Shown in pieces: positions 1 through 8,662 of a stretch of DNA of 56,051 nt. Below the pieces are notes generated by a model. That model saw nothing but the letters and a program-made list of their open reading frames with translations, ran no database searches and was not told the origin of the DNA. This DNA comes from Lysobacteraceae bacterium (GTDB lineage Bacteria; Pseudomonadota; Gammaproteobacteria; Xanthomonadales; Rhodanobacteraceae): NCBI GenBank assembly GCA_028870665.1, contig JAGWPB010000009.1, positions 1-56,051 on the forward strand, written 5' to 3'. Each line of letters starts with the position of its first letter. Positions within the stretch are counted from its first letter, which is position 1. The translations under genes and the position numbers were made by a program.

Positions 1-64
1 TCAGCCGCGCCTGCTCGCAGGTCTGCAAGTCGGGCAGTTCGGTCGTGGCCGGATCGCGCATCAT
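1..64 (-). CDS. N-terminal fragment of a minus-strand gene, possibly an Ada/AlkA-type DNA repair protein
   Basis: Two consecutive ATG codons (first at 64, second at 61 on the minus strand) open a frame that runs off the left edge of the window. The visible start contains PDLQTCEQARL. In Ada/AlkA methylation-repair proteins of this bacterial group, a similar short leader ending in Cys-x-x-A-R comes just before the zinc-binding methyl-acceptor domain, so this family is a reasonable guess. Only about 20 residues are visible and no Shine-Dalgarno sequence is evident, so neither the gene nor the family is secure. The sequence to the left would decide. Confidence 0.3.
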   Translation of the reverse strand, partial: MMRDPATTELPDLQTCEQARL

Positions 65-512
65 GCTGCGCACGCTAGCACTGGCGGCGCTGCGTGACTG
101 GCCGTTTTCGGACGACAGTGCCGCAGGCTTCGTTGGCGTCGTCGCCGCCGCTGCCGCCGCTGCCGCGCCGCGCATCGATGGATACGCGCCGGGATGACAT
201 GGCAAAGCGAGCGCCACCGCGGCCCGCGGGGTGCGCGTCCTGCGCAATGAGGGGATGGGCCGGGCCAGGGTGGCGCTCAGACCATCAACGCGCGGCGTGC
301 GCCTGGGTTGACCCGCGTGCGGCGGATGGCGTGGGTCGCGCGTCGCATCGTGGCTGCAACCGCGTGCCTGCCACCGCCTGCGCGCGGGCAGACCTTGCGC
401 AGACCCGCCGCAGGTTCTGCAGCATCATTTCCGTACCCCTCGTCATTCCCTATACGCCGTGAAGGCGGGGCGGGAATCCATGATTCGATTCGGGCGCCAC
501 GTTGCAATGACC
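65..512. other. Intergenic region without a convincing gene
   Basis: This stretch separates the partial minus-strand gene at the left edge from the 3' end of the CHAD gene. Short open frames exist on both strands (for example 94-462 on the plus strand), but their compositions are rich in Arg, Ala and Pro and show no domain, as expected for chance frames in GC-rich DNA. The only structure seen is a REP-like hairpin at 441-482, listed separately. Confidence 0.6.
441..482. repeat. REP-like palindromic element
   Basis: The left edge reads CGTCATTCCC and the right edge GGGAATCCA. ATTCCC (445-450) pairs with GGGAAT (472-477), and inside this CGCC (455-458) pairs with GGCG (464-467) around a GTGAA loop. 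The flanking words match the interspersed CGTCATTCCCGC...GGCGGGAATCCA repeats common between genes in several proteobacteria. The copy is imperfect, with an internal A/T-containing bulge. It lies downstream of the CHAD gene. Confidence 0.5.
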
Positions 513-1436
513 TCACGACGACCCGCGCTGCGGATGTGCTGCGTTTCCCGCCTGCGCCGCCGCGTGATAGCGCGCGATGCGCGTCGCGAGCGCGCGCGGC
601 GGTTCGGCATGCACGCGCGCACCCAGCGTGAAGGCATCCTGCAGCAGCTGTGCGTGCGCGCCGCGCAGTCGCTGCATCAAGCTGTCACGGCGCAGGCGTC
701 CGAGATGTTCGCAGCGCAGGCGGCGCACATGGATCTGCAGGACGCCGACGTCGCGCCAGTGGCCGAGCATGCGCGCCAGGCGTTTGCGTTCGGCCACTTC
801 GCCGGCCAAGACCTGCGGCCACGCAGCGCTGAGCAGTTCCAGTTGCAGCGCGTGCTCGCGCATGCGCCGACGCCAGCGGTGCACTCTGGCGTCGTCGGCG
901 CGTTCACGCGTGGCATCATGCGCGGCGCGCGCCGCACGCGCGCTGCCGCGGCGCAGGCCACGCCAGAGCTGCGCGTGGTCGAGCCGGGGTTGCCAGTCAG
1001 TCAAGGTCACGGCGAGTGCTTGCAACGCCGCGCGGGCAACCAGCACGTCCGCTACATGCCGATGTTCGCCGGCACGCACCTGACGCGCCAGCCGTTGCAG
1101 CAGCGCGGGATGGGCGCTGCCCAGCAAGGCGGGTTGCTGTTGCTGCAATTGCGCGAGGGTTTCCAGCAGCGCCTGCGCGTCGCGCAGCGCCGACAGCGCG
1201 CGTCCGGCGGCACGCAACGGTTGCACCAGCGTGTCGATGGCGAGAGCGGGCGGCAGCAGCCGCAGCACCGCGCGGCAGCGGCGCAAGGCGCGGCGCGCGT
1301 CGTGGATGGCGGCGCGGAACGCGCTGGCATCGCGCGGCGTCACCGCGAGCAGGCGCAGCGCGCTGTCCACCTCAAAGCGCATGACGCGCGCCAGTTCGGC
1401 GCCGGGATCGCGGTTGAGTCTGAGCACGAAGGCCAT
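513..1436 (-). CDS. CHAD domain-containing protein
   Basis: The 307-residue product is almost entirely alpha-helical, with regularly spaced basic residues and histidines (for example [44 protein letters not shown]). This is the pattern of the CHAD domain, an all-helical bundle with a basic groove that binds inorganic polyphosphate in characterised members. The ATG at 1436 was chosen because it begins MAFVLRLNRDP, the usual form of CHAD N-termini; the frame extends to a TTG at 1481 with no better ribosome site. There is no neighbouring CYTH/triphosphatase or polyphosphate kinase gene in view, so the partner is unknown. It is divergent from hutU with a roughly 105-bp gap. Family is clear, cellular role inferred. 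Confidence 0.82.
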   Translation of the reverse strand: MAFVLRLNRDPGAELARVMRFEVDSALRLLAVTPRDASAFRAAIHDARRALRRCRAVLRLLPPALAIDTLVQPLRAAGRALSALRDAQALLETLAQLQQQQPALLGSAHPALLQRLARQVRAGEHRHVADVLVARAALQALAVTLTDWQPRLDHAQLWRGLRRGSARAARAAHDATRERADDARVHRWRRRMREHALQLELLSAAWPQVLAGEVAERKRLARMLGHWRDVGVLQIHVRRLRCEHLGRLRRDSLMQRLRGAHAQLLQDAFTLGARVHAEPPRALATRIARYHAAAQAGNAAHPQRGSS

Positions 1437-1542
1437 GCGCTTTGCGATTCCCGGCGGGGCAACCGTGCGAGCGTAGCGCAAGGCCGCGGGGGCGTGCCGC
1501 GCGGCGCATAATGCGGCGTCATTTCATCTGCCGGAGCCTGCG

Positions 1543-3213
1543 ATGAGCACCTTCACCCGCCGCGATCCCAGCCGTCACATCCGCGCGCCGCGCGGGCCGC
1601 AGAAGACCTGCAAGAACTGGGTCATCGAGGCCGCGTATCGCATGATCCAGAACAACCTCGACGCCGAGGTGGCCGAGAATCCGGCCGAGCTGGTGGTCTA
1701 TGGCGGCATCGGTCGCGCCGCGCGCAACTGGGAGTGCTTCGACGCGATCCTGCAGGCGCTGCGCGACTTGAATGAGGACGAGACCCTGCTGGTGCAGTCG
1801 GGCAAACCGGTCGGCGTGTTCCGCACCCACACCGATGCGCCGCGCGTGCTGATCGCCAACTCCAATCTGGTGCCGCACTGGGCGACCTGGGAGCACTTCC
1901 ACGAGCTCGACCGCAAGGGCCTGATGATGTTCGGGCAGATGACCGCGGGCTCGTGGATCTACATCGCCAGCCAGGGCATCGTGCAGGGTACTTACGAAAC
2001 CTTCGTCGAACTGGGCAACCAGCATTACAACGGCAGCCTCAAGGGGCGCTGGATCCTCAGCGCCGGGCTGGGCGGCATGGGCGCCGCGCAGCCGCTGGCG
2101 GCGAGCATGGCCGGCGCGTGCTCGCTCACCATCGAGTGCCAGCAGTCGCGCATCGATTTCCGGCTGCGCACGCGCTACGTGGACGAGCAGGCGGCCGACA
2201 TCGACGACGCGCTGGCGCGCATCGCGCGCTATACCAAGGCCGGCGCGGCCAAGTCCATCGCGCTGCTGGGCAATGCCGCCGAAGTGCTGCCCGAACTGGT
2301 GCGCCGCGGCGTGCGCCCGGATGCCGTCACCGACCAGACCAGCGCGCACGATCCGCTCAACGGCTACCTGCCGATCGGCTGGACGGTCGAGCAATGGGCC
2401 GAGCGTCGCGTGTCCGATCCCGAGGGTGTGCGCGCCGCGGCCATGAAATCCATGCGCGTGCACGTCGAGGCGATGCTCGCGTTCAAGGATGCCGGCGTGC
2501 CGACCTTCGACTACGGCAACAACATCCGCCAGATGGCGCTGGACCAGGGCTGCGCGCGTGCCTTCGATTTCCCAGGTTTCGTGCCGGCTTACATGCGCCA
2601 TCTGTTCTGCCGCGGCAAGGGGCCGTTCCGCTGGGTCGCGCTGTCGGGCGATCCCGAGGACATCCGCAAGACCGACGCCAAGGTGCGCGAACTGCTGCCC
2701 GATGATGCGCACCTGCACCACTGGCTGGACATGGCCGAGCAGCGCATCGCGTTCCAGGGTCTGCCGGCGCGCATCTGCTGGGTGGGCCTGGGCGATCGCC
2801 ACCGCCTCGGCCTGGCGTTCAACGCCATGGTGCGATCAGGCGAGCTGAAGGCGCCGATCGTGATCGGCCGCGACCATCTCGATTCCGGCAGCGTCGCCAG
2901 CCCGAACCGCGAGACCGAGGCCATGCGCGACGGCTCCGATGCGGTGTCCGACTGGCCGATCCTCAACTGCCTGCTCAACGCCGTCAGCGGCGCCAGCTGG
3001 GTCAGCTTCCACCATGGCGGCGGCGTCGGCATGGGCTACGCCCAGCACGCCGGCGTGGTCATCGTCTGCGACGGCACGCCGGAGGCCGACGCGCGCATCG
3101 CGCGCGTGCTGTGGAACGACCCCGGCAGCGGCGTCATGCGCCACGCCGATGCCGGCTACCCCGATGCCATCGCCTGCGCGAAAGAGCAGGGGCTGAAGCT
3201 GCCGATGGTGTGA
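1543..3213 (+). CDS. hutU: Urocanate hydratase (urocanase)
   Basis: This enzyme converts urocanate to 4-imidazolone-5-propionate, the second step of histidine degradation, using tightly bound NAD+ as an electrophile. The 556-residue length is standard. Family hallmarks are visible: the NAD-binding glycine-rich segment [14 protein letters not shown] at about residue 174, the YGNNIRQMA motif, and the conserved active-site cysteine at position 412 within [11 protein letters not shown], followed by the closing [10 protein letters not shown] region. The start ATG follows a weak GGAG (CCGGAGCCTGCG). The rest of the hut pathway (hutH, hutI, hutG/hutF, hutC) is not in the window, so here hutU is monocistronic or the pathway genes lie elsewhere. 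A CATAAT word at 1507-1512 might be its -10 element, but no good -35 was found. Confidence 0.97.
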   Translation: MSTFTRRDPSRHIRAPRGPQKTCKNWVIEAAYRMIQNNLDAEVAENPAELVVYGGIGRAARNWECFDAILQALRDLNEDETLLVQSGKPVGVFRTHTDAPRVLIANSNLVPHWATWEHFHELDRKGLMMFGQMTAGSWIYIASQGIVQGTYETFVELGNQHYNGSLKGRWILSAGLGGMGAAQPLAASMAGACSLTIECQQSRIDFRLRTRYVDEQAADIDDALARIARYTKAGAAKSIALLGNAAEVLPELVRRGVRPDAVTDQTSAHDPLNGYLPIGWTVEQWAERRVSDPEGVRAAAMKSMRVHVEAMLAFKDAGVPTFDYGNNIRQMALDQGCARAFDFPGFVPAYMRHLFCRGKGPFRWVALSGDPEDIRKTDAKVRELLPDDAHLHHWLDMAEQRIAFQGLPARICWVGLGDRHRLGLAFNAMVRSGELKAPIVIGRDHLDSGSVASPNRETEAMRDGSDAVSDWPILNCLLNAVSGASWVSFHHGGGVGMGYAQHAGVVIVCDGTPEADARIARVLWNDPGSGVMRHADAGYPDAIACAKEQGLKLPMV

Positions 3214-3260
3214 GCCATGGCGGCCGGGTCTTGCAGACCGGCCGTCGTTGATCGGTCGGC
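3214..3260. terminator. GC-rich hairpin after hutU
   Basis: CGGCCGGGTC (3221-3230) pairs with GACCGGCCG (3236-3244) around the loop TTGCA, with one bulged G. It lies 8 bases after the hutU stop and between convergent genes. There is no clear T-tract, so it may attenuate or protect a 3' end rather than act as a classic intrinsic terminator. Confidence 0.4.
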
Positions 3261-3358
3261 CTTGAAGCCGAACGGTGCCATGGCCGTCTGCAGTCGGTCG
3301 CGGAATCCGCTGCGCGACATCCGCTGCACGACATCCGCGCTGCGCGGCCTGCCCGCCG

Positions 3359-4657
3359 TCAGTTCACGCGCGGCGGCGTGTAGGTCTTGCCCGGTTCCAG
3401 CGCGTGCACGTAAGGCCCGTTCCAGTCGCGGTTGAAGATGGCGGTGAGGGTTTGCGCCGGCGCCGCGCCGGCGATGAACAGCGAGGCATCGACGGTGGTG
3501 GCGAAGTAGCTCCAGCTCCAGTTGCCGGTGCCGATGAAGCTGACGCGGCCGTCGGCCACGGCGTACTTGCAGTGCTCGACGCGGGCGTAGGGGATGAAGC
3601 CCTGCGGTGCCTCGGGCAGGGCGCTGTACCGGACCGCGATGCCGGGCATCAGGGCCAGCGATTGCAGGTACGCCTGCATCGGTTCGCGCAGCGACCAGTC
3701 GGCGACGACGATGCGCACCTTCACGCCGCGTGCGGCGGCATCGCGCAGCGCGCTGTCGAGCGCCGGCCACCAGCCCCGGGGGCCATAGTCCCTGAACGCG
3801 CTGAGGGTCATCACCTGGATGTCCAGCGTGTGCTGGGCGCTGTCGATGAAACGCACCAGCTGCGGTTGCTCCTGCTCGAGCCAGGCCGGGCTCATCGCGG
3901 GCGGGCTGAACGCCGGGAACAGGCTGATCGGCGCGCTGCCGGGCTGTTCGAGGAGCACCGGATCCTGCGCCGTCACCGGCGCGAAATCCGGCGGCCGCAC
4001 GGCGCGCCGGGCCGCCGCGGGCAGATCGGGATCGGCGGCCAGCGCCCAGTCGAATCCGAACGCGGCCTCGAAGGTCCGCGCCAGGCGCGTGTCGCGGACC
4101 GTCGCGCCGATCTCGTGGATCTGGCTCAGCGCGCGCCAGTCCCAGTTCTGCGAGCCGACGAACACGGTGCGCGCATCGACGATGAAATACTTGGCATGCA
4201 GCACGCCGCCGGTGAGCCGGTTCACCGGCAGGATGCGGATATCGATGCCCGGCTTGCCCTTGAGCAGGCCATAGGCCGCGCGGCTTTCCTTCATGAACGT
4301 GGCATCGAGCAGGATGCGCACCTTGACGCCGGCGGCGGCACGCCGGATCAGCGCATCCAGCACCGGCTGCAGCGCCTCGCCCGGCTCGTTGCTGATGTAG
4401 AACGCGGCGAGGTCGATCGAATGCTGCGCGTGATCGATCAGCGCCAGCCACGCGGCCTGCGTGCGCGGCACGCCGGGCTGGCCGTAGTCGGTGGCCACCG
4501 GCACGCTCTCGACGATCTGGAATGCCGGCGCCGCGGCGGGCGGGGGTTGCGCCAGCGCGAGGCCGGATGCCAGCAGGGCCGCCAGCAGGATGAGGCGGCG
4601 CGGGCGCGCGCCGGACGCGATGCGCGGTGCCTGTGGCGGGGACGATCTCGAGCTCAT
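3359..4657 (-). CDS. Secreted phospholipase D-family protein resembling PLD3/PLD4
   Basis: The 432-residue protein has an N-terminal signal-like stretch (basic residues then RLILLAALLASGLALA, ending near residue 37) and two complete HKD motifs: H154-x-K156-x4-D161 in HAKYFIVD and H362-x-K364-x4-D369 in HCKYAVAD. Each is followed by the usual G-S/T-x-N-W loop (GSQNWDWRAL, GTGNWSWSYF). Several non-catalytic blocks resemble the animal PLD3/PLD4 and poxvirus K4/F13 branch: GGVLHAKYFIVD, FIPYARVEHCKY, and a C-terminal AIFNRDWNGPYVH close to the AIFLRDW-SPYSH of PLD3. Known PLD3/4 act as 5'-3' exonucleases and phospholipid-modifying enzymes. Its ATG overlaps the dacB stop (ATGA at 4654-4657), so the two are cotranscribed. 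Substrate is unknown. Location is probably periplasmic or extracellular. Confidence 0.88.
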   Translation of the reverse strand: MSSRSSPPQAPRIASGARPRRLILLAALLASGLALAQPPPAAAPAFQIVESVPVATDYGQPGVPRTQAAWLALIDHAQHSIDLAAFYISNEPGEALQPVLDALIRRAAAGVKVRILLDATFMKESRAAYGLLKGKPGIDIRILPVNRLTGGVLHAKYFIVDARTVFVGSQNWDWRALSQIHEIGATVRDTRLARTFEAAFGFDWALAADPDLPAAARRAVRPPDFAPVTAQDPVLLEQPGSAPISLFPAFSPPAMSPAWLEQEQPQLVRFIDSAQHTLDIQVMTLSAFRDYGPRGWWPALDSALRDAAARGVKVRIVVADWSLREPMQAYLQSLALMPGIAVRYSALPEAPQGFIPYARVEHCKYAVADGRVSFIGTGNWSWSYFATTVDASLFIAGAAPAQTLTAIFNRDWNGPYVHALEPGKTYTPPRVN

Positions 4658-6345
4658 GGGCGATGACCTCGCATGGTGCCGGCGGCCGGCGTCGGGGCGC
4701 TTCCGGCAGACGACGCGGCGGCGGGCGCCGTGATCAGGCGCACGACGGCGTCCAGATCCCGGGTCGGAGACGGCGGCGCCCAATCGCCGTCGGGCTCGAT
4801 CGGACGCTGGTAGTTGTTGAGCATCACGCTGAAGGCGAGACGCCGGCCGGCGCCGGTCAGCAGATAACCCGACAGCGTGTACATGTGCGCCAGGGTGCCG
4901 GTCTTGGCATGCACCGCATCCCCTTCGGGCAGGTCCTGCAGACGTCGGTCCAGGGTGCCGTCGTGGCCGGCGACCGGCAGCGCGCCGGTGAGCGCGGCGG
5001 CCCAGGGCTGCCTGGTGATCCACGCCAGCAGCGTGGTGGTGGCGCGCGGCGTGACCAGGTCCTGGCGTGACAGGCCGCTGCCTTCGCTGAAGTGCGCCTG
5101 TTCGCGCGTGATGCCGATCGATCCCAGCAGCGTGCGCAGCGCGCACAGGCCCCATTCCTGCGTCCAGTGCAGCACGCGGCCGCAGGAGCCGTCGCCGGCG
5201 CGCTGCCACGCCCGACCCGATTGCAGCAGCAGCGTCTGCGCATAGACGTTGTCGGACTGCTTGAGCATGTGCCGCACCAGTCGCGACAGCGGCGGCGATT
5301 CCACGCTGGCGATGCGCACGCGATGCACGCTGTCGAGCGCCGGATCGGTTTCGGGCCAGCGCAGCACGCGCAGGCTGCCGTCGAAGGCGATGCCGGCGTC
5401 CGTGATCGCCTGCAGCAACTGCTGTCCGGCCATGCGTGCCGGGTCGGGCGCGGCGAGCGCGTAGTCGTGCCGGTGCACGCCCGGCGGCAGGCTGCCGCTG
5501 ACGTAGAGGGTGTCGTGGCCGAGCGGGCGATACAGGCCGAGGCTGGCCGGATCGCCGGGCGTGGCGTCCACGGTGAGGTTGACCACGCGCACCCCGGCGG
5601 CGGCGGGCGCCACGCTGACCGTGCAGCAGCGTGCCGCGCCGCGGCGCACGCTGACCTCGATGCGGCCGGCGTCGCTGCTCAGCGCGCTGACCGCCGGTGC
5701 GTAATCGGCAAAGAGGTCCTCGGCCTCCCAGCCGGTGCCGAAGGGCGGGCCGCCGAACAGCGTGGCATCGGCGATCAGGTCGCCGCGGATGCGCGTGATG
5801 CCTTGCGCGACCAGCGCGGCCGCGAAGCGCGCGGCCCAGTCGTCCGAGGTCGAGCCGGCGTCGGTCGTGCCCAGGGTCGGATCGCCGCCGCCGCGCAGGA
5901 TCAGGTCGCCATGCAGCACGCCGCGGGCATCGGGCCTTGCGCCGGCGTAGAGCGTGGTGGTGAAGCGTGCATCGGGACCGAGCTGATGCAGCGCCAGCGC
6001 GGCGGTGTACAGCTTGGCGTTGGACGCCGGCACGAACAGCTTGTCGGCGGCATGCCGGTAGAGCGTGCGGCCATCGGCGAGATCGATCACGTCGATGCCC
6101 CAGCGCGCGCCGGCAAAGCGCGGTTGCGCGATGTAGGCATCGATGCGCGCCCCCGGGGCGGATGCGGCGGATGCGGGCTGCGCTGTCGCGGCGCTCGTCG
6201 ACCGCGCCGTTGTCGGCGGCGAAACCGTCGCCGCGTCGGCGCTGGCGGCCGCGGCGGAGTGCAGCGGTGCCGCGCCGCAGCCGGCGGCCAGCAGCGCGGC
6301 CGCAAGGATGCCCGTGCTGGAGGAACGGAGACGCGAGAGGATCAT
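4654..6345 (-). CDS. dacB: D-alanyl-D-alanine carboxypeptidase/endopeptidase (PBP4 family)
   Basis: This is a low-molecular-mass class C penicillin-binding protein of 563 residues, which trims D-Ala or cleaves DD-crosslinks of peptidoglycan in the periplasm. All three serine-peptidase motifs are present: S108-N-A-K111, S364-D-N366 and K481-T-G483. The ATG at 6345 gives a signal sequence ending LLAAGC, a good lipobox, so the protein is probably a lipoprotein with Cys23 as the acylated residue; a further upstream start at 6381 would add a basic leader and is less likely. A low-complexity Ala/Ser/Thr linker (about 28-65) separates anchor and catalytic domain. The stop codon overlaps the start of the phospholipase D-like gene by four bases, which implies translational coupling. 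Confidence 0.93.
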   Translation of the reverse strand: MILSRLRSSSTGILAAALLAAGCGAAPLHSAAAASADAATVSPPTTARSTSAATAQPASAASAPGARIDAYIAQPRFAGARWGIDVIDLADGRTLYRHAADKLFVPASNAKLYTAALALHQLGPDARFTTTLYAGARPDARGVLHGDLILRGGGDPTLGTTDAGSTSDDWAARFAAALVAQGITRIRGDLIADATLFGGPPFGTGWEAEDLFADYAPAVSALSSDAGRIEVSVRRGAARCCTVSVAPAAAGVRVVNLTVDATPGDPASLGLYRPLGHDTLYVSGSLPPGVHRHDYALAAPDPARMAGQQLLQAITDAGIAFDGSLRVLRWPETDPALDSVHRVRIASVESPPLSRLVRHMLKQSDNVYAQTLLLQSGRAWQRAGDGSCGRVLHWTQEWGLCALRTLLGSIGITREQAHFSEGSGLSRQDLVTPRATTTLLAWITRQPWAAALTGALPVAGHDGTLDRRLQDLPEGDAVHAKTGTLAHMYTLSGYLLTGAGRRLAFSVMLNNYQRPIEPDGDWAPPSPTRDLDAVVRLITAPAAASSAGSAPTPAAGTMRGHRP

Positions 6346-6604
6346 GCGGGCCTGTCGACGGCGCCGGGATGCGGCGGCCACAGCCTACCCGAGCGCCGCC
6401 GTCGCGTGCGCTCCGGGCCGCCGCCGCGACCGGCGGTGGAACCGGTCCCGGCCGGGCGCCGGCGGCGCGCTGCGCGGGCTATGCCCGCTGCCGGCTGACG
6501 CGCCGGTTGCTGCGGCCAGCGACCGGCCGCCGGCCGCGGATTCACGCTGCGGCCGCGGTGATTGTGGTTCACTCGCACCCTCGCTTCGGCCGATTCCGTT
6601 CGCA

Positions 6605-7264
6605 ATGACCCGTACCCGACGCACGCTGGATCTGCTCACGGCCCTGCTGGCCTGGAGCGCACTGACGCTGCAGTTCGTGCTGATGCAGCGGCAGGCGCAT
6701 CAGGTCAGTCATGAATGGATGACGCTGCGCTATTTCAGCTACTTCACCATCCTCAGCAATCTCGGCGTGGCGCTGGCCTGCAGCCTGGCCTGGATCGGAA
6801 GCGGCACGCGTGCCGGCCGGCTCGCCGCCCACCCCGCCGTGCGCGCCGCGCTGACGCTGTACATCCTGGTCACTGCGAGCGTGTATCACCTGCTGCTGGC
6901 CGGACTGTGGCGACCGCAGGGGCTGCAACTGCTGGCCGACGCGCTGCTGCACACCGCGGTCCCGGCGCTGTATGCCGGCGGCTGGCTGCTGCTGGCTCCG
7001 CCGCGGACCCTGCGCTGGCGGCAGACGCTGTACTGGCTGCCGTTTCCCGGCATCTATCTGGCGTGGGCGCTGCTGTTGGGCCGGGTGCTGCATGTCTATC
7101 CCTATCCCTTCATCGACCTCAACCGGCTGGATCTGGCACTGGTGCTGCGCAACGCCGCCGCGATGGGCCTGCTGTTCCTGGCCCTGGGCGCGCTGCTGAT
7201 CGCCTGGAACCGCCGCCCGGCGTGGCATCGCGAGCGGTCCGCCGCCGGCGAGACGCAGGGTTGA
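6605..7264 (+). CDS. Pr6Pr family integral membrane protein
   Basis: The product has 219 residues and about six hydrophobic helices. The motif RYFSYFTILSN near residue 40, the later LHTAVPALYAG and the final helices fit the Pr6Pr (FAR-17a/AIG1-like) family, where eukaryotic relatives hydrolyse fatty-acid esters of hydroxy fatty acids through a Thr/His pair; the Thr in YFTILSN and the His in LLHTAVP could correspond to these. The function of the bacterial members is not known. The start ATG at 6605 begins MTRTRRTLDLL; the longer open frame upstream is the shadow of dacB on the other strand. It is divergent from dacB and ends 22 bases before the next gene. Confidence 0.78.
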   Translation: MTRTRRTLDLLTALLAWSALTLQFVLMQRQAHQVSHEWMTLRYFSYFTILSNLGVALACSLAWIGSGTRAGRLAAHPAVRAALTLYILVTASVYHLLLAGLWRPQGLQLLADALLHTAVPALYAGGWLLLAPPRTLRWRQTLYWLPFPGIYLAWALLLGRVLHVYPYPFIDLNRLDLALVLRNAAAMGLLFLALGALLIAWNRRPAWHRERSAAGETQG

Positions 7265-7286
7265 GCACGCCGTGCCGCGCGCCGGC

Positions 7287-8498
7287 ATGAAGACCGTCCA
7301 TCTGCAGGCTGCCGACCTGCCCGCCCTGACGCGCCTGGTGACCGACGCCACGCTCGGCGTCACCGACCTGGTCGAGGCCGTGCATGCCGGCATCGCACAT
7401 CCTTGGAGCCGTCGTGCCGCGCCGGAAGCGGCGCGCACGCGCGGCATCACCGGACGGGTATACGCCGGCATTCGCGGCCTGACCCGCGGCATCGGCGGCG
7501 GCACGGTCGCCGCGCTGGAGCGACTGGCACCGCCGCCTGCCGAGGCGATCGAACCCGCGCCGGCGCGTCTCGCCGCGCTGGCGGCGCTGAATGCCGTGTT
7601 CGGCGACCGGCTCGCCGCCGGCGCCAATCCGCTGGCACTGCCGATGCGGTTGCATTGCGCTGACGGTTGTCCGCTGCCGCTGCGGTCGCCGACGCTGACC
7701 ACGGCAACGGCGGCCGGCCCGCGCGTGCTGATCCTGGTCCACGGACTGGGCCTGCACGACGGCCACTGGCGCCGCGCCGGGCATGACTACGGCGCGCTGC
7801 TGGCCCGCACGCACGGTTACACGCCGCTGTACCTGCGCTACAACACCGGCCTGCACGTCGCCGCCAACGGGCGCGCCCTGGCCGAGCTGCTGGAGGCGCT
7901 GCAGCCGCAGTGGCCGGTGCCGATCGAGACCCTGGCGATCGTCGCCCACAGCATGGGCGGGCTGGTCGCGCGCAGCGCCTGCCATCACGCCGAGCGCGCC
8001 GGGCACGCCTGGCGGTCGCGGTTGCGGTCGCTGGTCTGCCTGGGCACGCCGCATCACGGCGCGCCGCTCGAACGGGCGGGCCTCGGCGTGCAGCGCCTGC
8101 TGGCGGCACTGCCATTCGCGGCGCCGTTCGCGAGCCTCGGACGCCTGCGCAGCGCGGGTATCACCGATCTGCGCCACGGCAACCTGCTGCAGGAAGCCGC
8201 CGGGGATGCGGACCGTTTCGCCGACGCCGCGGACAGGCGCACGCCGCTGCCGCTGCCGCGGGACGTGCGCTGTCACGCGATCGCCGCCAGCGTCGGCGCC
8301 CGCAGCGACAGTCTTGCCGCACGCCTGCTGGGCGACGGCCTGGTATCGCTCGACAGCGCGCTGGGCCGGCATCCGCAACGCGCGCACCGGCTGGCATTCC
8401 CGCGCTCGCGGCAGTGGGTGGCGGAGGGCATCGGCCACTTCGACCTGCTTGGCGACGCGGCGGTGGCGCAACGTCTGCAACGCTGGCTGGCGATCTGA
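7287..8498 (+). CDS. PGAP1-like alpha/beta hydrolase (lipase/esterase type)
   Basis: The core is an alpha/beta hydrolase: LVHGLGLHDGHW supplies the oxyanion-hole strand-turn, AHSMGGLVAR holds the nucleophile serine in a G-x-S-x-G-type elbow (His in the first place), and GHFDLLGD near the C-terminus offers the catalytic histidine. The combination LVCLGTPHHGAPLE is typical of PGAP1-like and triacylglycerol lipase families. The N-terminal 130 residues are helical and variable. No signal peptide is evident, so action in the cytoplasm or at the membrane is likely. The start is uncertain: ATG 7287 (MKTVHLQ) is chosen, but an in-frame GTG at 7272 is possible, and neither has a clear ribosome site. 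It lies just behind the Pr6Pr gene and may share its transcript. Confidence 0.83.
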   Translation: MKTVHLQAADLPALTRLVTDATLGVTDLVEAVHAGIAHPWSRRAAPEAARTRGITGRVYAGIRGLTRGIGGGTVAALERLAPPPAEAIEPAPARLAALAALNAVFGDRLAAGANPLALPMRLHCADGCPLPLRSPTLTTATAAGPRVLILVHGLGLHDGHWRRAGHDYGALLARTHGYTPLYLRYNTGLHVAANGRALAELLEALQPQWPVPIETLAIVAHSMGGLVARSACHHAERAGHAWRSRLRSLVCLGTPHHGAPLERAGLGVQRLLAALPFAAPFASLGRLRSAGITDLRHGNLLQEAAGDADRFADAADRRTPLPLPRDVRCHAIAASVGARSDSLAARLLGDGLVSLDSALGRHPQRAHRLAFPRSRQWVAEGIGHFDLLGDAAVAQRLQRWLAI

Positions 8499-8662
8499 TC
8501 TGTAGGCACGACCAGGCTGCAACAACCGCGGGCCGTCCGCAGGCTGCGCCGCGCGGCCGATCGGGCCGCCGGCCGGCCGGGCACGGCGTCCGTCGCCTCC
8601 GGCCGGCATGCTAGCCTCGTCAGCGCAGCGCCGGCGGATGCCGGCGGCGGGGAGATCCATCC

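Noticed and set aside
94..462. A 122-codon plus-strand frame near the left edge
   Set aside because: Random-looking Arg/Ala/Pro composition, and it runs into the REP-like hairpin.
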